The notes under the pieces were generated by a model. That model searched no databases. It worked only from the letters and a program-made list of their open reading frames with translations, and was not told where the DNA came from. Both the position numbers and the translations under genes were made by a program. Below are positions 52,964 through 63,934 of a stretch of 64,000 nucleotides of DNA, piece by piece (position 1 is the stretch's first letter; every line of letters begins with the position of its first letter). Location of the stretch: the NCBI RefSeq assembly GCF_002102475.1, contig NZ_MSQD01000006.1, positions 1 through 64,000 of the forward strand. Direction: 5' to 3'. The stretch is from Thermoanaerobacterium sp. PSU-2. Its GTDB lineage: Bacteria > Bacillota > Thermoanaerobacteria > Thermoanaerobacterales > Thermoanaerobacteraceae.

Positions 52964-54333
52964 TTTATTTCACCTCCTTCAACAATCTTGCCAATAGCAA
53001 AATCTTTTTTTAAATCTATCAATTTTACAGGTAGTATTTTATTCTTAATGTTTAAATCTGTCTCTACAGCCACTCTTATATAGTTATCAGTAAGTCCTTC
53101 CACATAATCATCTAACTCTTTAGTCCTCTGTTCAAATAGCACATTTAAAGTGCTACCTAAAAACTTTCTGTAAAATTTCAATTCGCATTCTTCTGAAAGC
53201 TTAATTAATATTTTACTTCTCTCTTCCTTGACAGAATTTTTGATTTGGTCAGGGTAGTCTGCCGCTTTTGTGCCTGCCCGCCTTGAATACTTAAAAACAT
53301 GCATCTTGCTAAATTGTATGTCTTTTACAAAATTATAAGTTTCATTAAACTCCTTCTCAGTCTCTCCTGGAAACCCTACCATTACATCAGTTGTTATCGC
53401 CACGTCCTTGATGTACTTTCTTACTCTCTCTATGATCGTTTTGTATTCGCTTGTTGTGTATCTTCTACCCATTCTTTTAAGAACACTGTCCGAACCGCTT
53501 TGCAACGAAATATGATAATGTCTGCAAAATTTAGGCAAAAGAGAAACTTCTCTTACGAAATCTTCGGTTAAAAATGTAGGCTCAATTGAACTTAAGCGTA
53601 TTCTTTCGATACCGTCGATTTCGTGTATCATCTTTATTATATCAAGCAAATTTACATTTTCCAAGTCTTTGCCATATGATGCAACGTGTATACCTGTCAA
53701 TACTACTTCTTTATAGCCATTATCCTTAAGTCTTTTAACTTCATCCAATATGTCATTGGGCTTTCTGCTTCTTATAGGCCCTCTGGCATACGGTATAATA
53801 CAATAAGTGCAGTATTGATTACATCCATCCTGTATCTTTAAATACGCCCGCGTATGACCTTCTTGGGCCGATATTTTAAGTTCTTCGAATTTTCTATCTT
53901 TAAATATATCTTCAACGGCAATTACCTTATTAGCATTTGCCGCTTTCTCTACTAATTTAACTATTTCTCCTTTGTTTTTAGTGCCTAAAACAACATTGAC
54001 TTCGGGTATATTTAAGACTTCATTTAAAGCCACTTGCGAATAACAGCCAACCACAGCTACTACAGAATCTGGATTGATTTTTTTAGCCTTTCTTATTTCC
54101 TGTCTTGATTTCATATCACCTCGACCAGTCACAGTGCATGTATTTATGACATACACATCGGCATATTCATCAAACCTTACAACATCATATCCTGAACTCT
54201 TGAAAATCTCAGCCATGGCTTCCGTTTCATATTGATTTACTTTACAACCTAAGGTAAAAAATGACACAATTTTTTTGCGGCCATATATATCATAAAATTC
54301 ATCAGCGTCTAAAGCTATGTTTGCCTTTGCCAC
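52960..54333 (-). CDS. mtaB: tRNA t6A37 methylthiotransferase MtaB
   Basis: 457 aa from GTG behind GGGAGG. UPF0004 domain (SFFTLGCKVNQYETEAMAEI), radical-SAM motif CNQYCTYCIIPYARGPIRSR (about 170-190) and a C-terminal TRAM domain. It adds a methylthio group to t6A at position 37 of tRNAs reading ANN codons. The upstream hairpin (about 54401-54432) separates it from rsmE. Confidence 0.94.
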   Translation of the reverse strand: MAKANIALDADEFYDIYGRKKIVSFFTLGCKVNQYETEAMAEIFKSSGYDVVRFDEYADVYVINTCTVTGRGDMKSRQEIRKAKKINPDSVVAVVGCYSQVALNEVLNIPEVNVVLGTKNKGEIVKLVEKAANANKVIAVEDIFKDRKFEELKISAQEGHTRAYLKIQDGCNQYCTYCIIPYARGPIRSRKPNDILDEVKRLKDNGYKEVVLTGIHVASYGKDLENVNLLDIIKMIHEIDGIERIRLSSIEPTFLTEDFVREVSLLPKFCRHYHISLQSGSDSVLKRMGRRYTTSEYKTIIERVRKYIKDVAITTDVMVGFPGETEKEFNETYNFVKDIQFSKMHVFKYSRRAGTKAADYPDQIKNSVKEERSKILIKLSEECELKFYRKFLGSTLNVLFEQRTKELDDYVEGLTDNYIRVAVETDLNIKNKILPVKLIDLKKDFAIGKIVEGGEIN

Positions 54334-54400
54334 TTCGTAATATTCCTCCCATATTGTTTGTTATAAAACTCAAGATTTATTATAACATTTAACGAAATAT

Positions 54401-54433
54401 AAAAAAATAAGCCTCGAAAATATTTAAGAGGCA
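54401..54433 (-). terminator. Terminator after rsmE
   Basis: Minus strand GCCTC / GAGGC hairpin with an A/T-rich loop, then TTATTTTTTTAT. The stem is short but the U-tract is good. It ends the hrcA-to-rsmE transcript. Confidence 0.6.
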
Positions 54434-54446
54434 AAGTAAAAATCGT

Positions 54447-55184
54447 CTATCCTAAATCTCCCAACTCGTACAAAATTATAGAACCAGCCACAATACCGGC
54501 CGTTTCTGTCCTTAAAATCCTTGGGCCCAATGTGACAGTCACAGCACCATTTTTAGTCGCCATGGTTACTTCACTGGGCGAGAAGCCACCTTCAGGCCCG
54601 ATAAAAATGCAAATATTTTTTGCACCATTATTCTCCTTTAAAACATCTTTTAACCTAACATTGGTCTCTCTTTCATATGGCATTACACATAAATCAAACT
54701 CATGGATGTAATTCACAGCGATATTAAAACTTATCGGCTCCAACACTTCTGGCACTATCAATCTTCCAGATTGCTTTGATGCTTCTTGAGAAATTTTATT
54801 CCACCTGTTTATTTTGTTTCCTATGCTTTTTTCTTTAATCTTTATAATAGAATATTCGGTTTCAACAGGCACAATCTTTTTTATTCCAATTTCTGTGCAT
54901 TTCTGAACAATCAAATCCATTTTGTCAGACTTTGGCAGTCCTTGAAATAAAGTCACATTTATAGAACTTTCTACGACTTGATGCAACTCATCGACTATCT
55001 TTAATAAAACAGATGTGCTTTCTATAGAGAGAATAGAAGCATTGTACTGTTTTACTCCATTAGAAACCACCAAATCAGTTCCAATCTTTAGCCTTAATAC
55101 ATCCTTTATATGATGAGCATCATCACCATATATCCTGACTATGCCATCTTTTATATCCTCATCTTTTATAAAAAGTCTTCTCAC
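54447..55184 (-). CDS. rsmE: 16S rRNA m3U1498 methyltransferase RsmE
   Basis: 245 aa beginning MRRLFIKDEDIKDGIVRIYG. The SPOUT domain shows FIGPEGGFSPSEVTMATKNG and LGPRILRTETAGIVAGSIIL, with QSGRLIVPEV earlier. The GTG at 55184 gives the usual N-terminus; a GTG three codons upstream overlaps the prmA stop and is an alternative. Last gene of the heat-shock operon. Confidence 0.9.
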   Translation of the reverse strand: MRRLFIKDEDIKDGIVRIYGDDAHHIKDVLRLKIGTDLVVSNGVKQYNASILSIESTSVLLKIVDELHQVVESSINVTLFQGLPKSDKMDLIVQKCTEIGIKKIVPVETEYSIIKIKEKSIGNKINRWNKISQEASKQSGRLIVPEVLEPISFNIAVNYIHEFDLCVMPYERETNVRLKDVLKENNGAKNICIFIGPEGGFSPSEVTMATKNGAVTVTLGPRILRTETAGIVAGSIILYELGDLG

Positions 55185-55189
55185 GGCAC

Positions 55190-56116
55190 TCACTTTTTCC
55201 TTGATAATATTGCAACCCATTCCCCATCTTCTTTAACCTCAATAACGTCAAAATATTCGGAAATAGCATTTAAAACATCATCTTTACGATCTTTAATTAT
55301 TCCGCTTGATATGAACAAGCCATTTTCTTTAAGTTTTTCGTGTATATCAAAAGTAGCTTTTATTATTATATCAGCTATAATATTTGCGACTATTAAATCC
55401 GCCTCACCATTTAGCTCTTTTAAAAGATCGCTTTTCAAAACCTCGATATTATCCAGTTTGTTTAATTTTACATTTAGAGAAGCCACTTTTAATGCAACTT
55501 CGTCCACATCGACTGCAAAGACTTTTTTTGCACCTAACTTAGAGCTGACAATTGACAATATACCTGTACCGCACCCAACATCAAACACGGTATCGCCACT
55601 TTTAACATTGTCTTCTAAAAATTCTATGCACATTTTTGTAGTCTCATGGCTGCCTGTGCCAAAAGCCATGCCTGGATCTAACTCAACTACTATCTCATTT
55701 TCTTCTGGGTTATAATCTTCCCACGATGGTTTTATGACAACACGCTTGCCAATCTTAAAAGTCTTATAATACTTTTTCCAACTGTTTGCCCAATCTTCAT
55801 CATCGACTTCAGTCGTTTCAAACGTAAAATCTCCGATGTCCAAATTATATTCTTTAAGCCCTATTATTCTATCCTTGATTATGCTTAATTTGTCAATTGT
55901 ACTGGGAGTAAGAGGGAAATAAGCTGATATTACAACTTTATCGCTATCTACAATCATATCAGGATCTATATAGTCCCATTCATTGCTGTCATTTAACATC
56001 TTTAAATCATTTGGATCTTCTATGACAACACCGCCTGCACCAACTTCATGCATTATATTTGTTATAGCTTCCTCAGCTTCCACTGAAGTCGTAATTTTAA
56101 CTTCAAGCCATTTCAA
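55190..56116 (-). CDS. prmA: Ribosomal protein L11 methyltransferase
   Basis: 308 aa. SAM-binding motif I GDTVFDVGCGTGILSIVSSK, preceded by DPGMAFGTGSHETTKMCIEF; NIIADII is motif IV. It methylates ribosomal protein L11. It follows dnaJ by 16 bases, a conserved neighbour in Firmicutes. Confidence 0.94.
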   Translation of the reverse strand: MKWLEVKITTSVEAEEAITNIMHEVGAGGVVIEDPNDLKMLNDSNEWDYIDPDMIVDSDKVVISAYFPLTPSTIDKLSIIKDRIIGLKEYNLDIGDFTFETTEVDDEDWANSWKKYYKTFKIGKRVVIKPSWEDYNPEENEIVVELDPGMAFGTGSHETTKMCIEFLEDNVKSGDTVFDVGCGTGILSIVSSKLGAKKVFAVDVDEVALKVASLNVKLNKLDNIEVLKSDLLKELNGEADLIVANIIADIIIKATFDIHEKLKENGLFISSGIIKDRKDDVLNAISEYFDVIEVKEDGEWVAILSRKK

Positions 56117-56132
56117 TCATATCACCCTTTTT

Positions 56133-57275
56133 TTATGCTCCAAAAGCATCTTTTACTTTTTGAAAAAATGATTTACTACCGCTATCATTGCTAAGTTTGT
56201 CAAACTCCCTCAATAGCTCTTTTTGCCTTTCCGTCAATTTCTTAGGAACATCGATATATACCTCTACAAATTCGTCACCACGTCCTCTTCCATTGATATG
56301 AGGTATTCCTTTGTTCCTAAGCCTAAACACCGTTCCAGTCTGAGTTCCAGGCGGAATATTGTATATAGCTTTGCCATCAAGAGTAGGAACTTCTATCTCT
56401 GCACCAAGTGCAGCATCTACAAAGCTAATAGGCATTTTAAGCAATACATTGAATCCATCCCGCTTGAATATCTTATGAGGTTTTATGCTTATTACAATAA
56501 AAAGATCTCCATTAGCTCCTCCTCTTTCTCCTGGTTCACCTTCACCTCTTAATGATACCATTTGTCCTTCATCAATTCCAGCAGGTATATTAACCTTGAG
56601 TTTCCTTAGTTTTCTTATCCTTCCAGTTCCATGACACTTTGAACATGGATCTTTGACTATCTTGCCTTCTCCATGACACCTAGGGCACGTTCTCACATTG
56701 ACTATCCTGCCAAACGGCGTATTTTGCGTTATTCTGACCTCACCTGTACCATGACATTCGGGGCATGCCTCTACTTTCGTTCCTGGATTTGCACCTGAAC
56801 CATTGCATCTATCGCATTTTTCATACCTTTCAACTTCAATCTCTTTCTCGACGCCAAATGCAGCTTCCTCAAAGGACAAAGTCAGATTAATCCTTATGTC
56901 ATTTCCTTTTTGAGGGCCAGTTTTTCTTCTGGTACTGCCTCCAAACATATCACCAAATATATCACCAAAAATGTCGCCAAAGCCGCCAAAATCAAATCCA
57001 CCTTGGCCAAAACCACCAAAGCCACCAAAATCTCCTTGGTTGAAACCACCTTGATTAAATGCTGCATCGCCAAATTGATCATACTGAGCTTTTTTCTGAG
57101 GATCTGACAAAATCTGATATGCTTCATTTATTTCTTTAAACTTTTGTTCTGCCTCTTTATTGCCAGGATTTAAGTCAGGATGATACTTCTTTGCAAGAGT
57201 TCTATAAGCCTTCTTTATATCTTCATCACTGGCATTTTTATCAAGGCCTAATATTGCATAATAATCTTTTGCCAT
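56133..57275 (-). CDS. dnaJ: Chaperone DnaJ
   Basis: 380 aa. J domain with HPD ([10 protein letters not shown]), a Gly/Phe-rich linker (70-115), four zinc motifs [24 protein letters not shown] and CSKCHGTG, then substrate-binding barrels. Co-chaperone that stimulates DnaK ATPase. Start at 57275 after GCAGGTGATGTGT; the alternative 3 codons earlier is not supported. Confidence 0.97.
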   Translation of the reverse strand: MAKDYYAILGLDKNASDEDIKKAYRTLAKKYHPDLNPGNKEAEQKFKEINEAYQILSDPQKKAQYDQFGDAAFNQGGFNQGDFGGFGGFGQGGFDFGGFGDIFGDIFGDMFGGSTRRKTGPQKGNDIRINLTLSFEEAAFGVEKEIEVERYEKCDRCNGSGANPGTKVEACPECHGTGEVRITQNTPFGRIVNVRTCPRCHGEGKIVKDPCSKCHGTGRIRKLRKLKVNIPAGIDEGQMVSLRGEGEPGERGGANGDLFIVISIKPHKIFKRDGFNVLLKMPISFVDAALGAEIEVPTLDGKAIYNIPPGTQTGTVFRLRNKGIPHINGRGRGDEFVEVYIDVPKKLTERQKELLREFDKLSNDSGSKSFFQKVKDAFGA

Positions 57276-57302
57276 ACACATCACCTGCCTTTCTCAACAT
57301 GA

Positions 57303-57332
57303 ATGAGAACCAGGATTGCCCTGGTTCTTATT
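57303..57332 (-). other. Hairpin between dnaK and dnaJ
   Basis: AAGAACCAGG/CCTGGTTCT inverted repeat at the end of dnaK with only a weak T-tract. It may protect or partly terminate the dnaK mRNA, setting dnaK above dnaJ. Confidence 0.5.
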
Positions 57333-59172
57333 TATTATCTTTGTTGTCATCTTCCATCCTATAGTCTGCTTCATATACATTCTCTTTATTAGATGCTCCA
57401 CCACTGCCACTATTATAGCTATTTGTCTGACCTGTGCCGCCTGCTTGTTGATATATGCGGGAAGATACGTTATAAAATGCTTGTGACAATTTTTCTGAAG
57501 CACTTTTTATAGCGTTAATATCGCTACCTTCAAGAGCTTTTCTTACATTTTCTATCTCTTTATTTATATCATCTTTTTCTTGTTGTGTCATCTTGTCCGC
57601 CAAATCTTTCATGGTCTTTTCGGCTTGGTATATCAATGAATCTGCATTGTTTCTTACTTCTATCTCTTCTTTTCTCCTTCTGTCTTCTTCTTCATGCTGT
57701 TTCGCTTCATTCATCATTCTGTTTATCTCTTCTTCGCTTAAGTTAGAAGAAGAAGTGATCGTTATGTTCTGAGATTTTCCTGTACCCAAATCTTTTGCAG
57801 AAACATGGACAATGCCATTAGCATCAATGTCAAATGTAACTTCTATCTGAGGCACTCCTCTTGGAGCAGGTGGAATTCCAGTCAATGTGAATCTTCCAAG
57901 TGTCTTGTTGTCCCGAGCCATCGGTCTTTCACCTTGCAAAACATGTATCTCAACAGATGTCTGTCCATCCGCAGCAGTAGAGAATATCTGGCTCTTCTTT
58001 GTAGGAATTGTAGTATTCCTCTCTATTAATTTTGTGAATACGCCACCAACTGTTTCAATTCCAAGAGAAAGCGGTGTAACATCCAGCAATAATACGTCTT
58101 TAACTTCGCCTCCTAATACACCACCTTGAATTGCAGCCCCTATTGCAACACATTCATCTGGGTTTATGCCTTTGTGCGGTTCTTTGCCCATTATCCTTTT
58201 TACTGTCTCTTGAACGAATGGTATTCTCGTCGAACCACCGACTAATATCACTTTATCAATGTCTGAAGGACTAAGCTTCGCATCGCTTAATGCACGGTTT
58301 ACTGGTTCAACAGTAGATTGCACCAAATCATTAATAAGTTCCTCAAATTTTGCTCTTGTAAGATTTACATCTATGTGCTTAGGGCCTGTAGCATCAGCTG
58401 TTATAAAAGGCAAGTTTATGTTAGCTGTCATAGCAGAAGAAAGTTCTATCTTTGCCTTTTCCGCCGCATCTTTAAGCCTCTGCATTGCCATCTTGTCGTT
58501 TCTCAGATCGATCCCATACTCTTTTTTGAAGTTATCTGCCAGCCAATCCATGATCCTCTGGTCAAAATCATCACCGCCTAAGTGGTTATTACCACTTGTA
58601 GCCAATACTTCGAATACCCCATCGCCTATCTCAAGTATAGATACATCGAATGTACCACCGCCTAAATCGTACACCATTATCTTCTGATTGCCTTGCTTGT
58701 CAAGCCCATATGCCAATGAAGCCGCAGTAGGCTCGTTTATAATCCTCTTTACATCAAGTCCTGCTATCCTACCTGCATCTTTGGTTGCCTGCCTTTGGCT
58801 GTCATTGAAATACGCAGGAACTGTTATTACAGCTTCTGTAACCTTCTCTCCTAAGTACGCTTCAGCATCAGCTTTTAATTTCTGCAGTATCATTGCTGAA
58901 ATCTCTTGCGGTGTATAACTCTTTCCATCAATAGTTACTTTGTAGTCAGAACCCATATGTCTTTTTATAGACATAACTGTCCTTTCAGGGTTTGTAATAG
59001 CCTGCCTTTTTGCGACTTGGCCTACTAATCTTTCACCTTCTTTTGTAAATGCTACAACAGATGGAGTTGTCCTGGCCCCCTCTGAGTTTGGTATGACTAC
59101 CGGCTGTCCTCCTTCCATCACAGCTACGCACGAAAAAGTTGTGCCAAGATCAATTCCTATAATTTTTCCCAT
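57328..59172 (-). CDS. dnaK: Chaperone DnaK (Hsp70)
   Basis: 614 aa. ATPase motifs [40 protein letters not shown] and [19 protein letters not shown]; linker [19 protein letters not shown]; substrate-binding domain and helical lid, ending in a polar tail. Typical length for a Firmicute DnaK. Lies between grpE and dnaJ. Confidence 0.98.
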   Translation of the reverse strand: MGKIIGIDLGTTFSCVAVMEGGQPVVIPNSEGARTTPSVVAFTKEGERLVGQVAKRQAITNPERTVMSIKRHMGSDYKVTIDGKSYTPQEISAMILQKLKADAEAYLGEKVTEAVITVPAYFNDSQRQATKDAGRIAGLDVKRIINEPTAASLAYGLDKQGNQKIMVYDLGGGTFDVSILEIGDGVFEVLATSGNNHLGGDDFDQRIMDWLADNFKKEYGIDLRNDKMAMQRLKDAAEKAKIELSSAMTANINLPFITADATGPKHIDVNLTRAKFEELINDLVQSTVEPVNRALSDAKLSPSDIDKVILVGGSTRIPFVQETVKRIMGKEPHKGINPDECVAIGAAIQGGVLGGEVKDVLLLDVTPLSLGIETVGGVFTKLIERNTTIPTKKSQIFSTAADGQTSVEIHVLQGERPMARDNKTLGRFTLTGIPPAPRGVPQIEVTFDIDANGIVHVSAKDLGTGKSQNITITSSSNLSEEEINRMMNEAKQHEEEDRRRKEEIEVRNNADSLIYQAEKTMKDLADKMTQQEKDDINKEIENVRKALEGSDINAIKSASEKLSQAFYNVSSRIYQQAGGTGQTNSYNSGSGGASNKENVYEADYRMEDDNKDNK

Positions 59173-59197
59173 AATCTATTCCTCCTATTCCTATACT

Positions 59198-59818
59198 TTA
59201 TTTTGCTACTTTGACCATACTCGGTCTTATTACTTTATTATTAAACATGTATCCTTTTTGAAAAACTTCAATTATTTCATTTTCCTTCTTATCCTCTACC
59301 TCTTCCTGCATAACAGCATGATGTTTGTATGGATCAAAGATTTGACCTAAAGACTCTATCTCTTTAACACCCAGTTTTTCCAAAACACCTTTAAACTGCC
59401 TGTATATTAAATTGACACCTTCTTTAAAGGAAGCTATTTCTTCACTGTCACCATGAGATGCTTCGAGAGCTCTCTCAAAATTATCTACAACAGGCAGTAT
59501 TTCCAAGATTACTTGTTCTTTGCCATACTCAACAAGATCAGCTTTTTCTTTTTCTGTCCTTTTTCTGTAATTTTCAAACTCTGCTTTTAATCTTTGAGCC
59601 ATCTCTAAGTATTCATTTGCTTCGTCTTCTTTCTGCTTAAGCTTATTTTTCAATTCTTCAATTTCTCCTTCATTGTTTTTTTCTTCATTTTGATCGGAAT
59701 TTTCCGTCCCAATGCTACCTTCATTATCATCTTGAGGTCGGTTAGCATCGGATGTATTGTCTTTTAAGTCTTCTTCTAAATTGCTTTTATTTACCATCGT
59801 ATCTTTTTCTCTGTCCAA
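59198..59818 (-). CDS. grpE: Nucleotide exchange factor GrpE
   Basis: 206 aa with a TTG start at 59818 behind AGAGGTGA; a GTG three codons earlier overlaps the hrcA stop but is too close to the ribosome site. An acidic disordered N-terminus (1-60), a long coiled coil (ELKNKLKQKEDEANEYLEMA, AEFENYRKRTEKEKADLVEY) and the C-terminal beta domain (FDPYKHHAVMQEEVEDK, GYMFNNKVIRPSMVKVA) are present. Promotes ADP release from DnaK. Confidence 0.93.
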   Translation of the reverse strand: MDREKDTMVNKSNLEEDLKDNTSDANRPQDDNEGSIGTENSDQNEEKNNEGEIEELKNKLKQKEDEANEYLEMAQRLKAEFENYRKRTEKEKADLVEYGKEQVILEILPVVDNFERALEASHGDSEEIASFKEGVNLIYRQFKGVLEKLGVKEIESLGQIFDPYKHHAVMQEEVEDKKENEIIEVFQKGYMFNNKVIRPSMVKVAK

Positions 59819-59823
59819 TTGTT

Positions 59824-60858
59824 TCACCTCTTATTTTCTTGATATATATATGATAAGACTTTCGACAATTCATTTGACATATTATTTATTTCGTTTATAA
59901 GCCTTTTGTAATTCATCCTTGTAGGTCCAATAATGCCAAAAGTTCCTACAATCTCGCCATTTATCTTATAAGTAGATTTGATTATGCTTAAGTCCCACAT
60001 CTCTTCAAACTTGCTTTCACTGCCAATAGTAACATCGATGGAATCATCTAAAGGCTCCAACACTGAATTCATAATGTCTTTATTGTCAATCAGATCGAAA
60101 AACATCTTAGCTTTTAACAGATCCTTGTACTCAGGAAAGTTGAGAATATTTGAAATACCTTCCGAATACAAGTCTGTTTCATCCATTTGCTTTAAACCAT
60201 TTATGATAGTATCTGTAATCTTATCTATGATTCCAATAGCACTGCCAGACTCTTTTTTTATCTCATCTCTCAACGTCTGATTCATTTCTCTTTTTCTTTT
60301 TCCTATCATTTTATTGTTGATTAGATTGTTTAAAAACTCAAACAAATTATTGTCAATGTTGTCCTTTAAGCTTATCAAATAGTTTTTCATGATGCCTGAT
60401 TCTGTCATAACAAGAAGTATCAATTTGTTTGCATCAACAGGCAATATCTGTATTCGCTTAATCGTGTTTTCATCAATTCGAGGCATTTTAACCACTATAG
60501 TATGGTTAGTAACGGTAGATAATAGCCTGGCATATTTTTTCACTATATCATCTATCTCAGCAAACACCTCATCAATTGTCTCTACTTCATCGTCACGACT
60601 TTCATTCAAATAGTGCTCTAATATATTATTAACGTAAAATCTGTATCCTTTGTCAGATGGTATTCTACCTGCAGATGTATGAGGCTGTTCAAGATACCCC
60701 ATCTCCTCAAGGTCAGCCATCTCATTTCTGATCGTTGCTGAACTTACACCAAGGTTATACCGTTTTGCGATTGTCCGAGATCCAATTGGTTCTGCCGTCA
60801 AAATATAGTCATTAATCACAGCTTCTAAAATTTTTTTCTTCCTATCATCTAACGGCAT
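59824..60858 (-). CDS. hrcA: Heat-shock repressor HrcA
   Basis: 344 aa, start at 60858 after GGGGTGGTGAAT. N-terminal winged helix (DDRKKKILEAVINDYILTAE, YNLGVSSATIRNEMADLEEM, EQPHTSAGRIPSDKGYRFYV) and a C-terminal GAF-like domain. HrcA binds CIRCE and needs GroEL for stability. It represses its own operon through the CIRCE site just upstream. Confidence 0.95.
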   Translation of the reverse strand: MPLDDRKKKILEAVINDYILTAEPIGSRTIAKRYNLGVSSATIRNEMADLEEMGYLEQPHTSAGRIPSDKGYRFYVNNILEHYLNESRDDEVETIDEVFAEIDDIVKKYARLLSTVTNHTIVVKMPRIDENTIKRIQILPVDANKLILLVMTESGIMKNYLISLKDNIDNNLFEFLNNLINNKMIGKRKREMNQTLRDEIKKESGSAIGIIDKITDTIINGLKQMDETDLYSEGISNILNFPEYKDLLKAKMFFDLIDNKDIMNSVLEPLDDSIDVTIGSESKFEEMWDLSIIKSTYKINGEIVGTFGIIGPTRMNYKRLINEINNMSNELSKVLSYIYQENKR

Positions 60859-60881
60859 ATTCACCACCCCAAGTTCTATTG

Positions 60882-60908
60882 TTAGCACTCTTAGCTTGAG
60901 AGTGCTAA
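60882..60908. promoter_or_regulatory. CIRCE operator
   Basis: TTAGCACTC (60882-60890), 9-base spacer, GAGTGCTAA (60900-60908): a perfect CIRCE inverted repeat. It lies between the promoter and hrcA, so HrcA controls the entire operon in response to heat stress. Confidence 0.97.
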
Positions 60909-60918
60909 TCACGATTTA

Positions 60919-60947
60919 AAAATACCACTATTGTGGATATTTGTCAA
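60919..60947 (-). promoter_or_regulatory. hrcA operon promoter
   Basis: -35 TTGACA (60942-60947), 17-bp spacer, -10 TATTTT (60919-60924) on the minus strand, immediately upstream of CIRCE. Confidence 0.82.
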
Positions 60948-60951
60948 TACT

Positions 60952-62082
60952 TTAAAACAAAAAATCCTCAAACACATTATTGGATATATCCACACCTTTT
61001 GATGTTAATTTAAGGACATCTCCTTCTTTAACTAATAAGCCTAATTCCATATTTTTATAAATAGCATCTTTAAACACAGAAAACATGCTTTTCCCAAATC
61101 TCTCTTTAAAGTCATTATCATTTACTCCATCCATCATCCTAAGGCCTAAAAACATAAACTCAGACATTTGATCTTCTAAAGACAGTTCATCAACATCGTC
61201 AACCGCATGTCCATCATTATTAATCACGTCTATGTACTTTCTAACATTTTTTATATTGCCAAATCGCTTATTTCCTACAAATGAATACGCCCCAGGTCCA
61301 AAGCCCAGATAATGCAAATCCAACCAATACAGCTTGTTGTGTCGGCATTCAAATCCAGGCAATGCGTAATTCGAAATTTCATAATGTCTGTATCCACTAT
61401 TCTCTAAAAGCTCTGCACCATAGTGGAACATCATCAATTCGTATTCATCATCAGCAGGCTTAACTTCATTTCTTTCATACATATCGTAAAGCATCGTTCC
61501 TTTTTCTAATATAAGTCCATAACAAGAAATGTGTGATGGCTTTAATGCGATTACGTTTGTCAATGTTTCTTTAAAATCTTCAAAAGTCTGATTTGGCAGC
61601 GCATACATTATATCTATATTTATGTTGTCAAAATATTTAGATGCCAAACCATAATTTTCAATAAAATCACTTACCGTGTGTATCCTTCCTATAGCTTTTA
61701 ACAAATTGTTTTGCCAAGACTGCAAACCTATGCTTATTCTATTTACACCTGCTTTTTTATATGACTTAAGTTTTTCTTCATCTATTAAGCCAGGATTTAA
61801 TTCAATGGTGATCTCTGCATCTTGGCTTAAGCTGTAGTTTCCGTAAATTTCGCTCAATATTTCTTCGATGTATGAAGGAGGCAAGACATTCGGCGTACCT
61901 CCTCCTATATACACAGAAGTGTATATATCTTTAAGTTCCTCTTTTCTCGTTTTAATCTCCTTTATTATTGCTTTTTTAAACGAAAAAAAGCTGTCTTCCA
62001 TGTTTGCATAAGAATTAAAATCACAATAATAGCATTTTCTCTTGCAAAACGGAATATGAACGTATATACCAGATCTAATCAT
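60952..62082 (-). CDS. hemW: HemW-like radical SAM protein
   Basis: 376 aa. [4Fe-4S] motif [13 protein letters not shown] near the N-terminus, [10 protein letters not shown], and the heme-binding HNKLYW motif with [15 protein letters not shown]. It lacks features of the true oxygen-independent coproporphyrinogen oxidase HemN, so a heme chaperone role fits better. It overlaps the lepA stop; the ATG at 62082 is one of several possible starts. Confidence 0.9.
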   Translation of the reverse strand: MIRSGIYVHIPFCKRKCYYCDFNSYANMEDSFFSFKKAIIKEIKTRKEELKDIYTSVYIGGGTPNVLPPSYIEEILSEIYGNYSLSQDAEITIELNPGLIDEEKLKSYKKAGVNRISIGLQSWQNNLLKAIGRIHTVSDFIENYGLASKYFDNINIDIMYALPNQTFEDFKETLTNVIALKPSHISCYGLILEKGTMLYDMYERNEVKPADDEYELMMFHYGAELLENSGYRHYEISNYALPGFECRHNKLYWLDLHYLGFGPGAYSFVGNKRFGNIKNVRKYIDVINNDGHAVDDVDELSLEDQMSEFMFLGLRMMDGVNDNDFKERFGKSMFSVFKDAIYKNMELGLLVKEGDVLKLTSKGVDISNNVFEDFLF

Positions 62083-63892
62083 TGTCATCATCAAGCTTTA
62101 AGATTGACATAAACGCTTCTTGCGGAATTTCAACTTTCCCTATTTGTCTCATTCTCTTTTTGCCCTCTTTTTGCTTCTCTAACAATTTTTTCTTTCGCGT
62201 AACATCTCCGCCATAGCACTTTGCCAAAACATTTTTCCTCAATGCTTTGACAGTTTCCCTTGCTATTATCTTTGAACCTATAGCAGCTTGTATAGGAATT
62301 TCAAAAAGATGGCGCGGTATATTTTCTTTTAACCTTTCTGTCATCTTTCTGGCTCTTTCATAAGCCTTATCCTTATGGACTATCATAGACAAAGCATCAA
62401 CTATCTCACCATTTATAAGTATATCCAATTTCACAAGATCTGATGTCTTGTAGCCTTTTAGCTCATAATCTAATGAAGCATATCCTTTTGTCCTGGATTT
62501 TAAAGCATCGAAAAAATCATATATTATTTCGTTTAACGGAATATCGTACTTAATAAGCACTCTAGTAGGCTCAAGGTAATCCATTCCTTGATAAACGCCC
62601 CTTCTATCTTGACAAAGCTCCATTATAGGGCCTACGTACTCTGTAGGAGACATTATTGTAGCAGTAATTATAGGTTCTTCTATATGATCGATGGACGTGG
62701 GCTCCGGCAAATTTGCTGGATTATCCAGTTCAATTACTTCTCCGTTTGTCTTGTATACCTTATAGATAACGCCTGGTGCAGTAGTCACCAAATTTAGATT
62801 ATATTCCCTCTCCAACCTCTCCTGTATTATGTCCATGTGCAAAAGGCCTAAAAACCCGCATCTAAAGCCAAATCCAAGAGCTGCAGATGTATCCGGCTCA
62901 AATGTCAATGACGCATCGTTTAATTGTAGTTTCATAAGTGCATCTTTTAGATTTTCATAGTCCTCGCCCTCCGCTGGATATATTCCACAAAAAACCATTG
63001 GTGTGACTTTTTTATATCCAGGCAAAGGTTCAGATGCTGGGAATTCCGCATTTGTTATGGTATCTCCTACACGAGTATCGCTGACATTTTTTATGCTGGC
63101 AGCCACATACCCAACATCACCAGCAAAAAGAAAATCGACCGGACTTAAATTTGGTCTAAATATGCCGACCTCTGTCACTTCAAATTCTTTCCCGGTGGAC
63201 ATCATTTTTATCTTATCACCTTGTTTTAATGTGCCGTCAAAGACCCTTATAAAACTTATAGCACCTTTATAATTGTCGTAAAACGAATCAAAAATCAACG
63301 CTTTAAGCGGTTTTTCTTGGTCTCCTGATGGTGGCGGTATTCTCTTTACTATTGCTTCCAAAACATCTTCAATGCCTATGCCTTCTTTCGCAGATATAAG
63401 CAAAGAATCTTCGGCATCGATGCCAATAACATCTTCGATCTCTTTTTTTACAAAATCAGGGTCCGCAGATGGAAGATCTATCTTGTTTATAACAGGCACA
63501 ATCTCAAGATCGTGCTCTAATGCCAGATACAAATTTGCCAGCGTTTGGGCTTCTATTCCTTGCGTTGCATCAACGACCAACAAAGCGCCTTCACATGCCG
63601 CGATACTCCTTGAGACTTCATACGTAAAGTCAACATGTCCAGGAGTATCTATAAGATTCAATTCATACTCCTCTCCATCGTTTGCTTTGTATATGAGGCG
63701 GACTGGCTGAAGCTTTATGGTTATACCTCTTTCCCTTTCCAAATCCATGCTGTCTAAAACCTGCTCTTCCATTTCTCTTTCTGTCAATACACCAGTCTTC
63801 TCAATCAATCTATCCGCCAGAGTAGATTTACCATGGTCTATATGGGCTATAATGCAAAAATTCCTCTTGTTTTCTTTTCTAACTTTAGACAT
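62075..63892 (-). CDS. lepA: Elongation factor 4 (LepA)
   Basis: 605 aa GTPase. G1 [21 protein letters not shown]3 [18 protein letters not shown]4 [10 protein letters not shown], and the LepA-specific C-terminal domain with [20 protein letters not shown] and [20 protein letters not shown]. It acts on ribosomes during translation or biogenesis. TATAAT and GAAGGAGG lie upstream. Confidence 0.97.
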   Translation of the reverse strand: MSKVRKENKRNFCIIAHIDHGKSTLADRLIEKTGVLTEREMEEQVLDSMDLERERGITIKLQPVRLIYKANDGEEYELNLIDTPGHVDFTYEVSRSIAACEGALLVVDATQGIEAQTLANLYLALEHDLEIVPVINKIDLPSADPDFVKKEIEDVIGIDAEDSLLISAKEGIGIEDVLEAIVKRIPPPSGDQEKPLKALIFDSFYDNYKGAISFIRVFDGTLKQGDKIKMMSTGKEFEVTEVGIFRPNLSPVDFLFAGDVGYVAASIKNVSDTRVGDTITNAEFPASEPLPGYKKVTPMVFCGIYPAEGEDYENLKDALMKLQLNDASLTFEPDTSAALGFGFRCGFLGLLHMDIIQERLEREYNLNLVTTAPGVIYKVYKTNGEVIELDNPANLPEPTSIDHIEEPIITATIMSPTEYVGPIMELCQDRRGVYQGMDYLEPTRVLIKYDIPLNEIIYDFFDALKSRTKGYASLDYELKGYKTSDLVKLDILINGEIVDALSMIVHKDKAYERARKMTERLKENIPRHLFEIPIQAAIGSKIIARETVKALRKNVLAKCYGGDVTRKKKLLEKQKEGKKRMRQIGKVEIPQEAFMSILKLDDDND

Positions 63893-63934
63893 TTCAAACC
63901 TCCTTCACATATATTAATATTATAGCATAAAAAA